A stretch of 64,000 nucleotides of DNA from Alphaproteobacteria bacterium (GTDB lineage Bacteria; Pseudomonadota; Alphaproteobacteria; Micavibrionales; Micavibrionaceae), in assembly GCA_013215815.1 (NCBI GenBank), contig JABSQP010000003.1:31510-95509 (forward strand), written 5' to 3'. Both the position numbers and the translations under genes were made by a program. This document shows positions 31,953 to 42,856 of this stretch, piece by piece; the stretch's first letter is position 1, and every line of letters starts with the position of its first letter. The notes beneath the pieces were generated by a model. That model was not told where the DNA came from. It worked only from the letters and a program-made list of their open reading frames with translations, and did no database searches.

Positions 31953-32525
31953 CTAGGCTGCCTGATCCATCATATTGTTCATGCCGCCCATGAAAACGTC
32001 TTTCATCGCTTCCATGAAAGCATCCATGTTATCAGCATCACAACGACCTGTTAGCATAGAACCATCTACATACATTGGAGCGTCTTCCCAGCTAGCACCT
32101 GCTTGTGTTGCCATGCTTCGCATATCGTCATTACCAGCAACAGTGTGACCATCCAACTGCTCTGCAAATGCCATCAAATGCAGCGCATCATCCATAACCG
32201 CAACAGCCTTTTGTGCTGCCATAAAACTACCGATAAAACGACGTGTGTGCGCTGTTAACTTTAGTTTTTCCATACTCCGAGAACCACCAGGAATAACCAG
32301 TGCATCATAATCTACACCCAAAGCTGTATTTAACTGTGCATCTACTGCGAAGTTATGTCCCCAACCAGAACCATTCCACCCGTTTACAAGCCCTTGATTT
32401 GTACTGATAATTTTTAAAGAAGCACCCATTTCTTGTAAGCGACGTTGCATCGCGATGAACTGTGTTTCTTCAAATCCGTTAGCAACAAGTACAGCAACTT
32501 TAGTCCCGACGAGTGGTTTTTGCAT
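31953..32525 (-). CDS. DJ-1/PfpI family protein
   Basis: KVAVLVANGFEETQFIAMQRRLQEMGASLKIIS; DYDALVIPGGSRSMEKL. Confidence 0.85.
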   Translation of the reverse strand: MQKPLVGTKVAVLVANGFEETQFIAMQRRLQEMGASLKIISTNQGLVNGWNGSGWGHNFAVDAQLNTALGVDYDALVIPGGSRSMEKLKLTAHTRRFIGSFMAAQKAVAVMDDALHLMAFAEQLDGHTVAGNDDMRSMATQAGASWEDAPMYVDGSMLTGRCDADNMDAFMEAMKDVFMGGMNNMMDQAA

Positions 32526-32578
32526 GATAATCCTCTATTCTTTATGTAGTTAGCGCCTGTTAGACGTCTTTTTATTAC

Positions 32579-32746
32579 TTAATGATTGAACCGCCGCATA
32601 TTTTCTTCGCGATTTTTGCCCTTGATTCCAATAGGCTTTTCAATGTGCGGCGAAGAATTACGAAAGATTGTTATAAAAGTCAAGTTTTTCAAAATAGATA
32701 ATCCACCTAAAACGATAAAAGACGTTAAATAGTTGGAAAAAATCAT
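32579..32746 (-). CDS. Small predicted membrane protein (55 aa), not in ORF track
   Basis: MIFSNYLTSFIVLGGLSILKNLTFITIFRNSSPHIEKPIGIKGKNREENMRRFNH* with AAAGGAGAAAAT-ATG SD. Confidence 0.55.
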   Translation of the reverse strand: MIFSNYLTSFIVLGGLSILKNLTFITIFRNSSPHIEKPIGIKGKNREENMRRFNH

Positions 32747-32866
32747 ATTTTCTCCTTTTTTAACAAAGATATCTTTGACAAGCCGCTCACATGCCTATAA
32801 AAATTTCATAATACTGTTTCAATAGTCTAACAGTCACACAGAATTATATTGGTTAAGGAGTTTCCT

Positions 32867-33763
32867 ATGAATTTTATACGCTCTTTCGTTATCGTTGCCG
32901 GGGTAGCTGCGCTAACAGCGTGTTCTGGTCAATTACACAAGCTAGATGAAGTGGAAGCATTGAAAGATGCCACACCAATCGGAAACGCCTTCACACAGCG
33001 TTTGACAACAGAATATCAAGTATTTGTTCATGACGAATTAAAAGGCTTCAACGATCACGCAGACAGCCTGCACTTCTCTCGTAAAGGTTTAGCTGCTGCA
33101 CGTGGTGACATGGTATCACCTGAACAAGTAAGTGATTGGCAGCTTCTTCCAGGTCATGCTGAAGAGCTAATTGTTGCACGCTCTCGTCTTGTAAACACAT
33201 TCGACATGGGCGCACGTGAAGTTCAACCAGATCTTTCAGCAGTAGCGCAAGTACGTTATGACTGCTGGATCGAAAATCAGGAAGAAAACTTCCAAGCAGA
33301 TGAGATTGCAGCTTGTAAAGCTCAGTTCATGGATGCTCTAGCGCAACTAGAAGCGATGGCGCCACCTGCTCCACCGCCGGCTCCGGAGCCACAAGCGTTT
33401 GACTTTGATCCAAACGAGCCAATGGCTGTTGAAAATGCGAAATACATCGTATTCTTCGATTTCGACAAACATGATCTCAATACAGGCGCACAGAGCATCC
33501 TTGATGCTGCAGCTGACGAGATTAAGAAGCGTAACCTATCTGGAATTGATATCGTAGCGCACACAGATACATCTGGCTCGAAATCATACAACATGAGCCT
33601 TTCTAAGAAGCGTGCAAACGCTGTTCTTGAAGGATTGGTTGCACGTGGTATTGATCCAGCGATGCTTTCAACAGATTTCCGCGGTGAGAACGAGCTTCTC
33701 GTAGAAACTGCTGACGGTGTTCGTGAGCCGGCTAACCGCCGTGGTGAAATTACATTTAAGTAA
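32867..33763 (+). CDS. OmpA-family lipoprotein
   Basis: Lipobox AALTACSG; FFDFDKHDLNTGAQ...VAHTDTSGSKSYNMSLSKKRANAV; SD AAGGAG before ATG 32867. Confidence 0.9.
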   Translation: MNFIRSFVIVAGVAALTACSGQLHKLDEVEALKDATPIGNAFTQRLTTEYQVFVHDELKGFNDHADSLHFSRKGLAAARGDMVSPEQVSDWQLLPGHAEELIVARSRLVNTFDMGAREVQPDLSAVAQVRYDCWIENQEENFQADEIAACKAQFMDALAQLEAMAPPAPPPAPEPQAFDFDPNEPMAVENAKYIVFFDFDKHDLNTGAQSILDAAADEIKKRNLSGIDIVAHTDTSGSKSYNMSLSKKRANAVLEGLVARGIDPAMLSTDFRGENELLVETADGVREPANRRGEITFK

Positions 33764-33789
33764 TGAACGCTTAAATACCCAATTCAAAG

Positions 33790-33814
33790 GGCCGGATACT
33801 CTCCGGCCTTTTTT
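33790..33814 (+). terminator. Rho-independent terminator GGCCGGA-TACTC-TCCGGCC-TTTTTT
   Basis: 7-bp GC-rich stem plus T-tract after the OmpA-family gene. Confidence 0.92.
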
Positions 33815-33854
33815 ATTGTTTCCAATTCTCTGATCTACCCGTAAAATATCTATT

Positions 33855-35297
33855 ATGGATTTACGTCCCCTCTTTTTTGTTATTGGTATTCTTCTCAGCA
33901 TTCTGGCTACCAGCATGACTATTCCATTGTTTGTGGATCTTGCATCAGGCAATGATGACTGGAAGGTCTTTATGCTCTGCATGATCATTACGGGTTTCTT
34001 TGGCGGTATATTGATCCTCACGAATGGTGGCCATAACTTTCACCTCAATATTAAGCAAGCGTTTCTACTCACAACGATGAGCTGGGCATTCCTATGCATA
34101 TTTGCAGCTGCACCGTTTGCTTTTGCCAATGTGAACTTATCAATCACCGACGCCTTCTTTGAGGCTATCTCAGGACTGACGACAACAGGCTCGACAGTAA
34201 TGACCGATCTCGATCACGCACCACCGGGCATATTGCTATGGCGGGCTCTACTTCAATGGCTCGGGGGTATCGGTATCATTGTGATGGCGCTGTCTGTATT
34301 GCCATTCCTAAAGGTCGGGGGGATGCAGCTCTTCCGTACAGAATCTTCAGAAAATGAAAAAGCGCTTCCACGAGCAACTCAACTAGCCGCAACAATAGCG
34401 TTTATTTATTTAGGCCTTACGATCGCTTGTATGCTCGGATATCAGGCATCTGGGTTAAGTGCTTTTGATTCATGGGCCCATGCCATGACGACAATTGCGA
34501 CAGGCGGGTTTTCAACCTTTGATGCTTCCTTCTCTGCTTTTGACACAGCGTGGACAGAACTTAACGCAATCCTCTTTATGCTTTTAGGCGGCCTTCCTTT
34601 TATTCTGTATGTAAAGACCATCAGAGGTAACTGGCGAGCTCTAGTTGATGACTCTCAAGTTCGTATGTTCTTGAGCGTTGTACTCTTGGCTATTTTCGTC
34701 ATGATCACTTATCTTATATTCCACAACAACATCGCTCTCGACGAAGCGGTAAGACGCGCAAGCTTCAATGTTGTGTCTATAATCACCGGAACAGGTTATA
34801 CAAACGGTAATTACGGTTTGTGGGGTGGTTTTGCTGTCAGCGTCATCTTCTTTTTAATGCTTATTGGCGGCTGCGCCGGATCAACAACATGCGGTATAAA
34901 AATCTTCCGCTTTCAAGTCCTGTTTGAAGTCGCTCAGTCACAACTAAAGCAACTTATTCATCCGCATGGTGTTTTTGTTCCGCATTACAACAGGAAAGCT
35001 ATCCCTAAGGGCGTTGCGACATCCGTCACGAGCTTCTTTTTTATGTATCTGATTAGCCTTGCCTTCATTGCAATGGCACTCTCTTTCGTTGGCTTGGACT
35101 TCCTCACAGCCATGTCAGGAGCCGTCACATCAATCTCTAATGTTGGTCCAGGCTTGGGTGAAATCATTGGGCCATCAGGAACATTTCAACCGTTACCAAG
35201 TAGTGCAAAATGGATTATGTGTGTTGGGATGTTTTTAGGGCGATTAGAACTCTTTACAGTGCTCGTTCTTTTCTTACCTAACTTTTGGCGTAAATAA
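33855..35297 (+). CDS. trkH: Trk potassium uptake protein TrkH
   Basis: AISGLTTTGSTVMTDLDHAPPGILLWRALLQWLGGIGIIVMALSVLPFLKVGGMQLFRTE; GGCAGSTTCGIK. Confidence 0.94.
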   Translation: MDLRPLFFVIGILLSILATSMTIPLFVDLASGNDDWKVFMLCMIITGFFGGILILTNGGHNFHLNIKQAFLLTTMSWAFLCIFAAAPFAFANVNLSITDAFFEAISGLTTTGSTVMTDLDHAPPGILLWRALLQWLGGIGIIVMALSVLPFLKVGGMQLFRTESSENEKALPRATQLAATIAFIYLGLTIACMLGYQASGLSAFDSWAHAMTTIATGGFSTFDASFSAFDTAWTELNAILFMLLGGLPFILYVKTIRGNWRALVDDSQVRMFLSVVLLAIFVMITYLIFHNNIALDEAVRRASFNVVSIITGTGYTNGNYGLWGGFAVSVIFFLMLIGGCAGSTTCGIKIFRFQVLFEVAQSQLKQLIHPHGVFVPHYNRKAIPKGVATSVTSFFFMYLISLAFIAMALSFVGLDFLTAMSGAVTSISNVGPGLGEIIGPSGTFQPLPSSAKWIMCVGMFLGRLELFTVLVLFLPNFWRK

Positions 35298-35822
35298 GTT
35301 TAAAACTTTTCTATCAATATCACCGATAAAGGCTTCAAGTAGCTCCACTTCTGCAAGCTCTCTATCTGCCAGAGACATATTGGCATTGATCGACAATCGA
35401 CGCTGCGCCGTCAGTGTGTAAATTTTGTCCAAAGCCCCAGAATAGTTATGAGGCGTAAAAGTAATCACTGCGCGCACAGTTGTTTGTTCATCACCACCAA
35501 GCAAACCGCCAAATGTACCCTCACTCGTTAACTGACGTGTTGCCGATAACTCGGCCACATTCACAACAAAGCCATAACGCTCATCAGAAATCATAAAGCG
35601 CTCGCTCAAATAGCGATCCAATAAAGCCGGTAAAGGTATAGCGAGTGGTTCTATATTAAGATCCTGTCGTTGGTAGCTGTGCATAATGCGTGCACTCATA
35701 CCGTTTGCCGTTAGCTTTGACAGATGGTGATAGTGAAGGTCTGGAATAGGCTTTCCCCCAGGTTTAGGAAGGTCCGCACATGCCGTGAGTAAAACAAGAA
35801 TGGATAAAAGAAAGAACCGCAT
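35274..35822 (-). CDS. Hypothetical lipoprotein
   Basis: MRFFLLSILVLLTACADL lipobox; 182 aa; tail-to-tail overlap with trkH. Confidence 0.65.
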   Translation of the reverse strand: MRFFLLSILVLLTACADLPKPGGKPIPDLHYHHLSKLTANGMSARIMHSYQRQDLNIEPLAIPLPALLDRYLSERFMISDERYGFVVNVAELSATRQLTSEGTFGGLLGGDEQTTVRAVITFTPHNYSGALDKIYTLTAQRRLSINANMSLADRELAEVELLEAFIGDIDRKVLNLFTPKVR

Positions 35823-35849
35823 CTAAATGTAGTATAAGTCAGAGCGCCA

Positions 35850-36833
35850 TTAAGAAGAAGCTTGAATTTCTGCTACACGCTTTGCCACATCCTTAGGATC
35901 CATAGTAAAGGTGTGACTGCAGAATTCACAAACCATAGAAATCTTGCCATCAACTGTAATTTCGTCTCGATCGTCTTCACTCATCATCGCGAGGACATTT
36001 TCTATCTTCTCCATCGAGCAACGGCACTTTTTTGCAACGGGCTGCGGATCAAAAACACGAATACCTTCCTCATGGAACAAGCGAATTAGAATGTCATAAC
36101 CAGATAGATCTGTATCCAGAAGCTCATCATCGGTGCAGCTTTGCATTAAAATCATCGCGCGGCGCCAATCGTCTTCGTCCATATTACTTTTAGGCGCAGC
36201 AACACCTTTATCACCACCCTCTTCAGGTATTTTTTGAAGCATAATACCGGAAGCGCGCCACTTGCCGTCCCTCTTACCAACAGCAAGCTTAATGCCTGTA
36301 TCAATTTGCTCTGATTGAGAGAAATAGTGCTGAACACAATCAACCAAAGAAGAGCCTTTGAGTTCTACAATACCTTGGTAGCGCTCTGTATTTGTACCTT
36401 GATCAACAGTAAACGCGATATGCCCCTTACCGAGGAGCTGTGCAAGGTGGTTATCGGATCCCTCACCGCGTTCTTCTTTTGAGAAGGCCGCTAATTGCTT
36501 TCTTGCATCTTCGACGCGATCTTCTTTGAAAGCGGCACAACCACGAAGACCACCCGAACTTGTAATGTCAGAGACCATCATTGAAATTGGTCCATCACCT
36601 TGCGTTTGCAGGGTAAAGATCCCCTCATATTTCAGCATCGATGATAATAGCGCTGTTAGGGTAATTGTTTCACCCACAAGATGACTAACGATGTCCGGAT
36701 AATCATGTTTTTCCAAGATCTCATTGATAACTCCATCTAGTCGCACAATACGGCCACGTAATGATGACGTTTCCAATTGAAATGGCCTGATGATATCACC
36801 CACACCCACCTGATGAATAAGTTCTGCACTCAT
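35850..36833 (-). CDS. hslO: Redox-regulated chaperone Hsp33
   Basis: KKCRCSMEKIENVL...CEFCSHTF CXC/CXXC zinc switch; Hsp33 fold motifs. Confidence 0.93.
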   Translation of the reverse strand: MSAELIHQVGVGDIIRPFQLETSSLRGRIVRLDGVINEILEKHDYPDIVSHLVGETITLTALLSSMLKYEGIFTLQTQGDGPISMMVSDITSSGGLRGCAAFKEDRVEDARKQLAAFSKEERGEGSDNHLAQLLGKGHIAFTVDQGTNTERYQGIVELKGSSLVDCVQHYFSQSEQIDTGIKLAVGKRDGKWRASGIMLQKIPEEGGDKGVAAPKSNMDEDDWRRAMILMQSCTDDELLDTDLSGYDILIRLFHEEGIRVFDPQPVAKKCRCSMEKIENVLAMMSEDDRDEITVDGKISMVCEFCSHTFTMDPKDVAKRVAEIQASS

Positions 36834-36866
36834 TTCTTTATTCTACCACAAAAATTAGATATTCTT

Positions 36867-37754
36867 TTAGCTTTTGATCTTATAACCGTTATCAATCATA
36901 CGGTACGTCATGATAGATAAGCCCAGATTAATAACAACCATTGTTACCAATCCCGCCATAACATTGCCATCCGCATAGCCAATGAAGCCATATCGAAACC
37001 CGTCAATCATATAAAAGAACGGGTTATAATGCGCTAAATTCTCCCAAAAAGGCGGTAACTGCGTAATGGAGTAGAATGTACCAGACAAAAATGTCAGCGG
37101 CGTTACGATGAAATTTGTAACAGCGGCAATATGATCAAATTTTTCAGACCAAACACCTGCAGCTAAACCAATTGAGGAAAGCATCATATTACCCAAAACA
37201 GCAAAAACTAATATCATCCATAAAGAGTGAATCTCTAAACCAACAACTACATGGATAATAGCTGCCACCGCTAGGCCAACGGTTAGCCCTCTAACAATGC
37301 CACCGATTGTATATCCCAGATATAATTCCAAAGCAGATAATGGAGGCATAAGAACATCCACGATATTACCCTGAACCTTAGCAATAACGAGAGAAGATGA
37401 AGTATTTGCAAATGCATTTTGCACCATTGTCATCATAATCAGGCCTGGCGCTATAAAAGCCATATAAGGAATATTATCTCCAATCGTCCTGGCAATGCCG
37501 CCAAACGCAAGGGCAAAAACAGCGTAGAACAGTAACGTCGTCATCATAGGCGCGATCACAGTCTGAGTATAAACGTTGATAAAACGCCCAACCTCTTTTC
37601 CAATCAACGTTTGAAGTCCAACAACGTTAATTCCTTTAATTTCTCTCGGTTTCAGAGCCTCTCCGCTCATGATGCCCTCTTTCTTTTTGTCTGACATTAC
37701 TTTACGATTGAACGCATGCAAGATACGTCTTTCGACCTCATAAATAAAGATCAA
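36867..37754 (-). CDS. ABC-2 type transporter permease (start may be the downstream ATG of MSDKKKEG)
   Basis: FINVYTQTVIAPMMTTLLFYAVFALAFGG...FLSGTFYSITQLPPFWENLAHYNPFFYMIDGFRYGFIG. Confidence 0.88.
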   Translation of the reverse strand: MIFIYEVERRILHAFNRKVMSDKKKEGIMSGEALKPREIKGINVVGLQTLIGKEVGRFINVYTQTVIAPMMTTLLFYAVFALAFGGIARTIGDNIPYMAFIAPGLIMMTMVQNAFANTSSSLVIAKVQGNIVDVLMPPLSALELYLGYTIGGIVRGLTVGLAVAAIIHVVVGLEIHSLWMILVFAVLGNMMLSSIGLAAGVWSEKFDHIAAVTNFIVTPLTFLSGTFYSITQLPPFWENLAHYNPFFYMIDGFRYGFIGYADGNVMAGLVTMVVINLGLSIMTYRMIDNGYKIKS

Positions 37755-38366
37755 AATACCTCTATAGGCGAACCAGGCGGTAGGATGCGTTCAGAGCAAA
37801 AAAAGAGCCAAAAAAAGCCTAAAGTTCCTAAGAAAATCAGCGAAAGATACCTACACAACTCTGGTTTAGCCTACCTCCAACGGTTTGCAACCAGTTCGGC
37901 GCATTTCAAGACGGTTATGATGCGTAAGATCGATAAGTCATGCCGTCACCACAAAGATCAGAACAAAGACGACTGCGAGGGTTTACTGGATGAGCTAATA
38001 CCTAAATTTCAAGAATTAGGCCTATTAAACGATGACGCATATATCCGCGGAGTTGTTACCTCTTGCCGCAGAAGAGGTCTATCGAGCGCAAAAATTAAAC
38101 AAAAACTGGCACAAAAAGGAATAAACCAAGATTTAATTGAAACTGCGATTTCTGAATATGATGTGGAAAATGATTCAGGAGATTTTCCATCTGCCTTAAT
38201 ATTCATCAAAAAGAAAAAGCTTGGTGCTTATGATCTAGATCAGAAAAAAGATTACCAAAAATCTTTGGCTATGATGGCGCGTGCAGGCTTTCAATATGGG
38301 ATAGCAGAAAAGGCTCTCAACTTGACTCCAGAACAAATAGAAGAAGAGTTTAACTATCTTCTTTGA
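37716..38366 (+). CDS. recX: RecX-family regulatory protein
   Basis: LNDDAYIRGVVTSCRRRGLSSAKIKQKLAQKGINQDLIETAI. Confidence 0.85.
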   Translation: MQDTSFDLINKDQNTSIGEPGGRMRSEQKKSQKKPKVPKKISERYLHNSGLAYLQRFATSSAHFKTVMMRKIDKSCRHHKDQNKDDCEGLLDELIPKFQELGLLNDDAYIRGVVTSCRRRGLSSAKIKQKLAQKGINQDLIETAISEYDVENDSGDFPSALIFIKKKKLGAYDLDQKKDYQKSLAMMARAGFQYGIAEKALNLTPEQIEEEFNYLL

Positions 38367-40938
38367 TGCTTGTTTCTTCAGAAGCACTGGCTTCATTGCC
38401 ACGCGCTTTCCTTGTTGCAACGCGTTGTTCTGGGAATATGAGTGTAGCCGTCGTACCGACACCTTTTTGCGAAACAATATCTAACTCACCGCCATGAAGA
38501 CGCATTAGTGATTTCACAAGCGTCAGTCCGAGCCCTGTTCCCGACTTATCACGGTTAAGGTCGGTATCAATTTGGCCAAACGGAGATAATGCTTTTTCAA
38601 TTTCATCTTCACTCAACCCAATGCCTGTATCAGTTACCGATAAACGTAATCGGCCGCGAGCATCTACTTCAGAATCCAAAGTAATGACACCACCACCATC
38701 ACTAAATTTCACAGCATTAGATAACAGGTTAATCAAAATTTGCTTCACAGACTGTGCTTCACCAACAAGACCTAACGATGGATCAATAACGCGATTATGG
38801 ACCTGCATGTCAGATGTCTCAATCTTATCGGACAAAAGTACAAGAGCAGATGACACTAGCTCACTAACATTTATATGCCCTTCGTTTAACGTTCTATCGC
38901 CAGCGTCAATTCTGGACACATCAAGAATCTCATTGATGACTTTCAGCAATTGATTACCACTTCCAAAAATACTATCGGCATACTCAACGTATTTCTTTTC
39001 AAGTATCTCACCGAATGCTTGCGTTTTAATAATCTCAGAAAAACCAATAATGGAGTTAAGAGGCGTTCTTAATTCATGACTCATGTTTGCGAGAAACTCT
39101 GATTTTGAACGGTTTGATAAATCTGATTCAACCTTTGCGTCCATTAAAGCAATTTCGGCATTCTTACGCTGGTTAATATCTTCCATACTTCCTTCAAAGA
39201 AAATCAGATTATCTTCATCATCATAAACAGGCCTAATATTCTCCTGAACCCAAGAAACATCTCCACCATTCTTTTTGATTTCAAGTTCAATTGTTTTCGG
39301 TGATTTTGATGTTGTTATATCCTTCAAAAATCGTTCGCGTTGAACAGGATCGACATAAACTTCTTCCGTTACATTCACCACGCCACGCAGCAAATCCTCT
39401 GGCCTATCATAACCCAAGATTTTAGCTAAAGACGGGTTCGCACTAAGATACTGCCCCTCTGGAGTTACTTGGTAAATACCAGATGCGGCGTTCTCAACAA
39501 TAGCACGATATTTCTTTTCAGCTTCACTTAACGCCCGCTCAGCTCGACGTCTTTCTTCAACGTCAGTAATCGTTCCAACAATACGTAGATCTTTATTCTC
39601 ATCTTGCCTAATCATTGACATCGTCAACTCAACAGCCCTGAACGTGCCATCAGAGGTACGAAGACGCGTATAAACACGATATGGCTTTTTCTGCCCCTTA
39701 ACGAGTTGAGAGAAGTTATCTTTTTGTTCATCCTGATCTTGGTAATACAGTAAGTCAAATAAGTTACGGCCAACAGATTGCTCTAAATCAAAGCCTGTTA
39801 CTTTCTTCCACGCTTCATTTAAGAAAACTATTGTTTCATCGACCGACAGTTCGAAAATAATATCACTTACAGAGTCTACAATTGCTTTATTATCTCGCGC
39901 TGATTTTTGAATAACTTTGTTAAGTCTCTCACGCTCGCTCATCTGCTGACTAAGCTCATAGTTTTTATGTGCCAGCTCCTTGTTCATTTCTGATAACTTA
40001 ACAGATTGTTTCTGGTTGTTTCGAACATACAAGGTTCCAATAAGGGTCAATGTAATCCCAAACAACAGCATCAAGTATGGAATTTTTCTCAAGAAAGCTT
40101 CCCTCGCGCCAACACGCATACCAACTTGAACTGTCAGCGGGTAACCAGACAGCAATATATCAATACTTTTAGGCGCTTGATAATTACCACTTATATTAAC
40201 AGGGCCATCTTCAATTTTTCTATAGAAATACAGGCTGTCCTGCGTAGCTTCGCTTACAACTGAAACAGTTTGAACAACGTCTTTTTTAGCTATCCAGTCG
40301 AGAGAAACAAGGCCATCATAAGCGCCAATAGCCAAGACATAGTTTTCTTTTCCACTTACACTTTTGAATGGCGCTCTAACGCCAAAATATCCTGATAAAA
40401 CACCCTCATATGCCTCATAAAGTTGTTCGTCAAATGACACTCCCTTCAAAAAGGAATCCCCTTCTTGCAACTCCTCTAAAGACGAAATAATAGTGTTATC
40501 GACATCACGCTTTGGGGCATCTCCTAGAAACTCATCCTTTTTAAACACCTGATCTAAGCGCCACTCTGAGTTACTGCGTTCTACAATATAAACAGCACCA
40601 AAATATTTAAGATATCTATCCGTCTTGGATATATATTCACCAATGTCCTGAGATGGCGTAGTTTGCATGACGTATGCCATAGCACTAAGAGCCTCTTCAG
40701 CATTCGTATAATTTTGTGAAATATGGCTTTCAACATCTTGTGTTGTGCCTTCAAAGCCTTCATTAACAATCTCTTCGATAAAAATACTAAGTGTTGCAAA
40801 GGCTACAATGGTTAAAATCAAACCATTTAAGAACACCATTAGCTGCGCAATATTGCTCGACAACCACCCTGTTCCGCCTCGCATAGCTCGCGGCGGATTC
40901 AGTCCTGGTCTATAGTTATCGTTCCCTATAACAGCCAT
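38350..40938 (-). CDS. Membrane sensor histidine kinase with PAS domains
   Basis: Two TMs, two PAS/PAC units, SEFLANMSHELRTPLNSIIGFSEI H-box, DTGIGLSEDEIEKALSPFGQID ATPase motif. Confidence 0.92.
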   Translation of the reverse strand: MAVIGNDNYRPGLNPPRAMRGGTGWLSSNIAQLMVFLNGLILTIVAFATLSIFIEEIVNEGFEGTTQDVESHISQNYTNAEEALSAMAYVMQTTPSQDIGEYISKTDRYLKYFGAVYIVERSNSEWRLDQVFKKDEFLGDAPKRDVDNTIISSLEELQEGDSFLKGVSFDEQLYEAYEGVLSGYFGVRAPFKSVSGKENYVLAIGAYDGLVSLDWIAKKDVVQTVSVVSEATQDSLYFYRKIEDGPVNISGNYQAPKSIDILLSGYPLTVQVGMRVGAREAFLRKIPYLMLLFGITLTLIGTLYVRNNQKQSVKLSEMNKELAHKNYELSQQMSERERLNKVIQKSARDNKAIVDSVSDIIFELSVDETIVFLNEAWKKVTGFDLEQSVGRNLFDLLYYQDQDEQKDNFSQLVKGQKKPYRVYTRLRTSDGTFRAVELTMSMIRQDENKDLRIVGTITDVEERRRAERALSEAEKKYRAIVENAASGIYQVTPEGQYLSANPSLAKILGYDRPEDLLRGVVNVTEEVYVDPVQRERFLKDITTSKSPKTIELEIKKNGGDVSWVQENIRPVYDDEDNLIFFEGSMEDINQRKNAEIALMDAKVESDLSNRSKSEFLANMSHELRTPLNSIIGFSEIIKTQAFGEILEKKYVEYADSIFGSGNQLLKVINEILDVSRIDAGDRTLNEGHINVSELVSSALVLLSDKIETSDMQVHNRVIDPSLGLVGEAQSVKQILINLLSNAVKFSDGGGVITLDSEVDARGRLRLSVTDTGIGLSEDEIEKALSPFGQIDTDLNRDKSGTGLGLTLVKSLMRLHGGELDIVSQKGVGTTATLIFPEQRVATRKARGNEASASEETSIKEDS

Positions 40939-41175
40939 AAATTCTGCTCTTAAAAAGTTTGATCAAAGAAATACCTAGAAATACGCTCGCCGAAGATAAA
41001 GCTATAATACTTCACCCTCCAGAGTAGCATGCAACAAAAGTCTTAACAGAACGCTAATTTTGGCAATAAAAACAATCGGTTGATTTTCATATTATCAAAT
41101 CATCTTTACTTGACGGCTCTTTCCTCTCAACGTACCCATAATAGGCATAAATTTGAAAGAAAACGGCATAATAAG

Positions 41176-41511
41176 ATGACAATAACATTCGATGATTTTT
41201 TAAAAGTTGATATTCGTGTTGGAAAAATAATAGAAGCCAAAGAATTTCCGGAGGCTAGACGGCCTGCTTATAAGCTAAAAGTAGATCTTGGGCCAGAAAT
41301 AGGTGTGAAGAAAACATCTGCTCAGATCACACAAAACTATAGCTTAGAAGAGCTTGAAGGTAGATTAGTCGCCGCTGTCGTTAACTTCCCCCCTAAACAA
41401 GTAGGGCCATTTATGTCAGAAATTCTTGTGCTAGGATTTCCCGATAGCAACGATAACGTCACATTAATTGCTCCGGACAACGACATTCCTTTAGGAAATC
41501 GCCTATATTAG
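41176..41511 (+). CDS. csaA: tRNA-binding domain protein, CsaA-like
   Basis: FLKVDIRVGKIIEAKEFPEARRPAYKLKVDLGPEIGVKKTSAQIT; ATG 41176 preferred over track start. Confidence 0.9.
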   Translation: MTITFDDFLKVDIRVGKIIEAKEFPEARRPAYKLKVDLGPEIGVKKTSAQITQNYSLEELEGRLVAAVVNFPPKQVGPFMSEILVLGFPDSNDNVTLIAPDNDIPLGNRLY

Positions 41512-42854
41512 ACGGGTAAGTTTATCACAACACGTAACCCGCCCTGAGGGCTTTCATTTAGATGTATGTCTCCACCATGAGACAACACGATATCCTGCGC
41601 GATATTAAGCCCTAAACCAACACTTCCGGACTTTGTTTCGCGTGATTTATCACCCCGATAAAACGGTTTAAACACTTCTTCGCGAAGTTCTTCAGTAATA
41701 CCTGGTCCATTATCATCCAGAATAACTTCTATCTCTTCATTTTTTTCGATTAGTGTTATTACGGCTTCGTCAGCATATCTTTTTGCATTCATTACTAAAT
41801 TTGTAATACAGCGCTCAAACGCGAAAGCCCGTAGAGGAACAACCATTTCTTCTTTTTCGGCACTTACAGATACTTTAAAAACATCATCGGAAGCAGCTTC
41901 CGCACATCGAGACATTAGAAGAAGAAGGTCTGTATCCTGCGTTTCCTCATCACCTTCACCACGAGCAAATTGCAAGTACGCATCAATCATTCGCTCCATA
42001 TCATGGATGTCATGTTTCATTGCTGCTGCATCAGGACAATCCCCCATCATCTCCAACTGTAATTTCATACGCGTTAGAGGTGTTCTTAAGTCGTGAGAGA
42101 CGCCAGCAAGCATACTTGTTCTTTGTTGTACTTGCTTTTGAATACGATCTTTCATTTTTAAAAATGATTGTGCTGCTAAACGAACCTCTTTCGAACCACT
42201 TACTTTAAAGAAAGAAACATCTCTCCCTTTACCGAACCAGTCAGCAGCAACGGCCAAGCGTTTTATAGGGCGAATTTGGTTGCGCATAAATAAAACAGCC
42301 ACCATTAACAAAACAAAAGAAACTCCGCCCATCCAAAGCAAGAAGATATAGGCTGTCGACGAAAACAAACGGCGTAAAGGTACATCTACATTTAAAACAC
42401 CACCATTCACTGCAATCTGAACCGTAACCTCTTTGCCTGGCATATTTATAGAGACACGATGAGGATGATTGATGTTTTCGCTTATTTCATTCACGAGTGC
42501 AGAGCCAACAACAATCCCCCACCCTCTAAACGTTTCTTGCTCTGTGGTTAACTTCCCGTGAGGATCAAAATCAGAATTAAGTTCAAGATATATTTTGTTG
42601 AGGTTTTCAACCTGATAAATAGGCAAACCTGTTGGCGGGTTTTCTATCAAGTCTACGATTATAGCGATCTCACCTGTCACAGCATAAACAAGTCGATCTG
42701 TAACACGGTTCCAGTGGTTATCAAAAAAAACATAAGCGAGAATAATCTGAATAAGAAAAATCGGTGTAACCAGAATAAGAAGTGAGCGCGCAAAAAGCCC
42801 ACGCGGCAAAAACTTTTTTATCCAGGAGAGTTTTAGAGCAGGAAATAATCTCAT
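41508..42854 (-). CDS. EnvZ-like sensor histidine kinase
   Basis: HAMP-like region, MLAGVSHDLRTPLTRMKLQLEMM H-box, DNGPGI. Confidence 0.9.
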   Translation of the reverse strand: MRLFPALKLSWIKKFLPRGLFARSLLILVTPIFLIQIILAYVFFDNHWNRVTDRLVYAVTGEIAIIVDLIENPPTGLPIYQVENLNKIYLELNSDFDPHGKLTTEQETFRGWGIVVGSALVNEISENINHPHRVSINMPGKEVTVQIAVNGGVLNVDVPLRRLFSSTAYIFLLWMGGVSFVLLMVAVLFMRNQIRPIKRLAVAADWFGKGRDVSFFKVSGSKEVRLAAQSFLKMKDRIQKQVQQRTSMLAGVSHDLRTPLTRMKLQLEMMGDCPDAAAMKHDIHDMERMIDAYLQFARGEGDEETQDTDLLLLMSRCAEAASDDVFKVSVSAEKEEMVVPLRAFAFERCITNLVMNAKRYADEAVITLIEKNEEIEVILDDNGPGITEELREEVFKPFYRGDKSRETKSGSVGLGLNIAQDIVLSHGGDIHLNESPQGGLRVVINLPV

Positions 42855-42856
42855 AA

